13,860 nt of DNA from JBKPNX01 sp050729115. Lineage in GTDB: Bacteria; Pseudomonadota; Alphaproteobacteria; Geminicoccales; Geminicoccaceae. The position numbers and the translations under genes were made by a program. The stretch spans positions 1 through 13,860 of the forward strand of contig JBOHKK010000150.1 of the NCBI GenBank assembly GCA_050729115.1, written 5' to 3'. This document shows, piece by piece, positions 13,560 to 13,860 of the stretch (position 1 is its first letter; each line of letters opens with the position of its first letter). Below the pieces are notes generated by a model. It worked only from the letters and a program-made list of their open reading frames with translations, ran no database searches and was not told the DNA's origin.

Positions 13560-13860
13560 CCGGCGGCGGACGCCCCGCCCGCCCGCGCCAGACGACCGCC
13601 GCACAGCGGCAGAGGCACGCCGGTGGTCTTCGGGAAGGAGATCGGCAGACCCCGGACCCTGCGCACCGCCATGAAGGCGAACGCCTGCGCCTCCAGGGCA
13701 TCGCCGTCGGCGCCGATGGTCTCGACCGGCGCCACCGGGACGCCAAGGGCTTCTGCGAGCATGCGCATCAGGGTGGCATTGTGGCGCCCGCCGCCGGTGA
13801 TCAGCCAGCGCTCCGGCGGCGCCGGCAGGTGCGCCTGCGCCCGCGCCACCGCCCGCGCGG
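13556..13860 (-). CDS. anmK: Anhydro-N-acetylmuramic acid kinase AnmK, C-terminal part
   Basis: The last ~100 residues of AnmK, which phosphorylates and opens 1,6-anhydro-MurNAc to MurNAc-6-phosphate in cytoplasmic recycling of cell-wall peptidoglycan. The gene runs off the right edge, so the start and the N-terminal ATP-binding part are not seen; a GTG at 13849 is internal, since the frame stays open to the edge. Signature segments are WLITGGGRHNATLMRML, the active-site region VETIGADGDALEAQAFAFMAVR and GLPISFPKTTGVPLPLCGGRLAR, all typical of the family's C-terminus. The stop TAG (13558-13556) lies inside the CTAG end of the palindromic element, so that repeat may set the last residues. It is convergent with ccmB and functionally unrelated to it. 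Confidence 0.92.
   Translation of the reverse strand, partial: ARAVARAQAHLPAPPERWLITGGGRHNATLMRMLAEALGVPVAPVETIGADGDALEAQAFAFMAVRRVRGLPISFPKTTGVPLPLCGGRLARAGGASAAG

Noticed and set aside
1..13860. CRISPR array, tRNA or rRNA genes, insertion sequence
   Set aside because: No regularly spaced repeats, cloverleaf, rRNA-like stretch or recognisable transposase was seen on either strand.

Overview
The window reads as chromosomal DNA of a GC-rich alphaproteobacterium, probably Rhodospirillales-like. This is inferred from strong G/C bias at third codon positions, the operon style, and the ccmAB and anmK gene types; no phylogenetic marker is present. Apart from a doubtful fragment at the left edge and anmK at the right edge, all genes lie on the + strand.

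Region 1 (1-1355) is accessory in character and looks less GC-rich than the rest. It holds a Phd/YefM-type antitoxin (254-523), an unrecognised 83-residue protein in the toxin position (529-780), a small two-helix membrane protein (790-1080), and a 275-bp gap that could carry the promoter and operator of the next operon.

Region 2 (1356-12149) is one tightly packed operon built around a complete branched-chain amino acid-type (Liv/HAAT) ABC importer: long-chain-type acyl-CoA ligase, LivG ATPase, LivH and LivM permeases, periplasmic binding protein, LivF ATPase, a PD-(D/E)XK-nuclease-like protein, and a PaaK-like adenylate-forming enzyme. Two CoA-ligase-type enzymes flanking a Liv importer suggest uptake and CoA activation of a carboxylic acid (aromatic, fatty or dicarboxylic) rather than leucine transport; the substrate cannot be read from the sequence.

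The most unusual point is between livG and livH. Instead of adjoining, these genes are separated by about 1.56 kb holding two consecutive MNT nucleotidyltransferase-HEPN modules. The first is split into two overlapping genes (4097-4459, 4437-4850); the second is a single fused ORF (4847-5665). Both begin with nearly the same 49-bp sequence, the first start codon lies inside the end of livG, and the array runs to 5 bp before livH. A HEPN/MNT toxin-antitoxin-like array is therefore embedded in, and probably translationally coupled to, a transporter operon. A second oddity is the nuclease-fold protein at 10018-10854, whose E-x-K catalytic element appears replaced by T-V-R.

Region 3 (12157-13427) is ccmA-ccmB, the heme-exporter ABC genes of cytochrome c maturation. 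They follow the PaaK-like gene after 7 bp. ccmA has no ATG/GTG/TTG at the position its conserved N-terminus requires. ccmC does not follow; a 130-bp composite palindromic element (13430-13559) separates ccmB from the convergent, truncated anmK (13556-13860, - strand).
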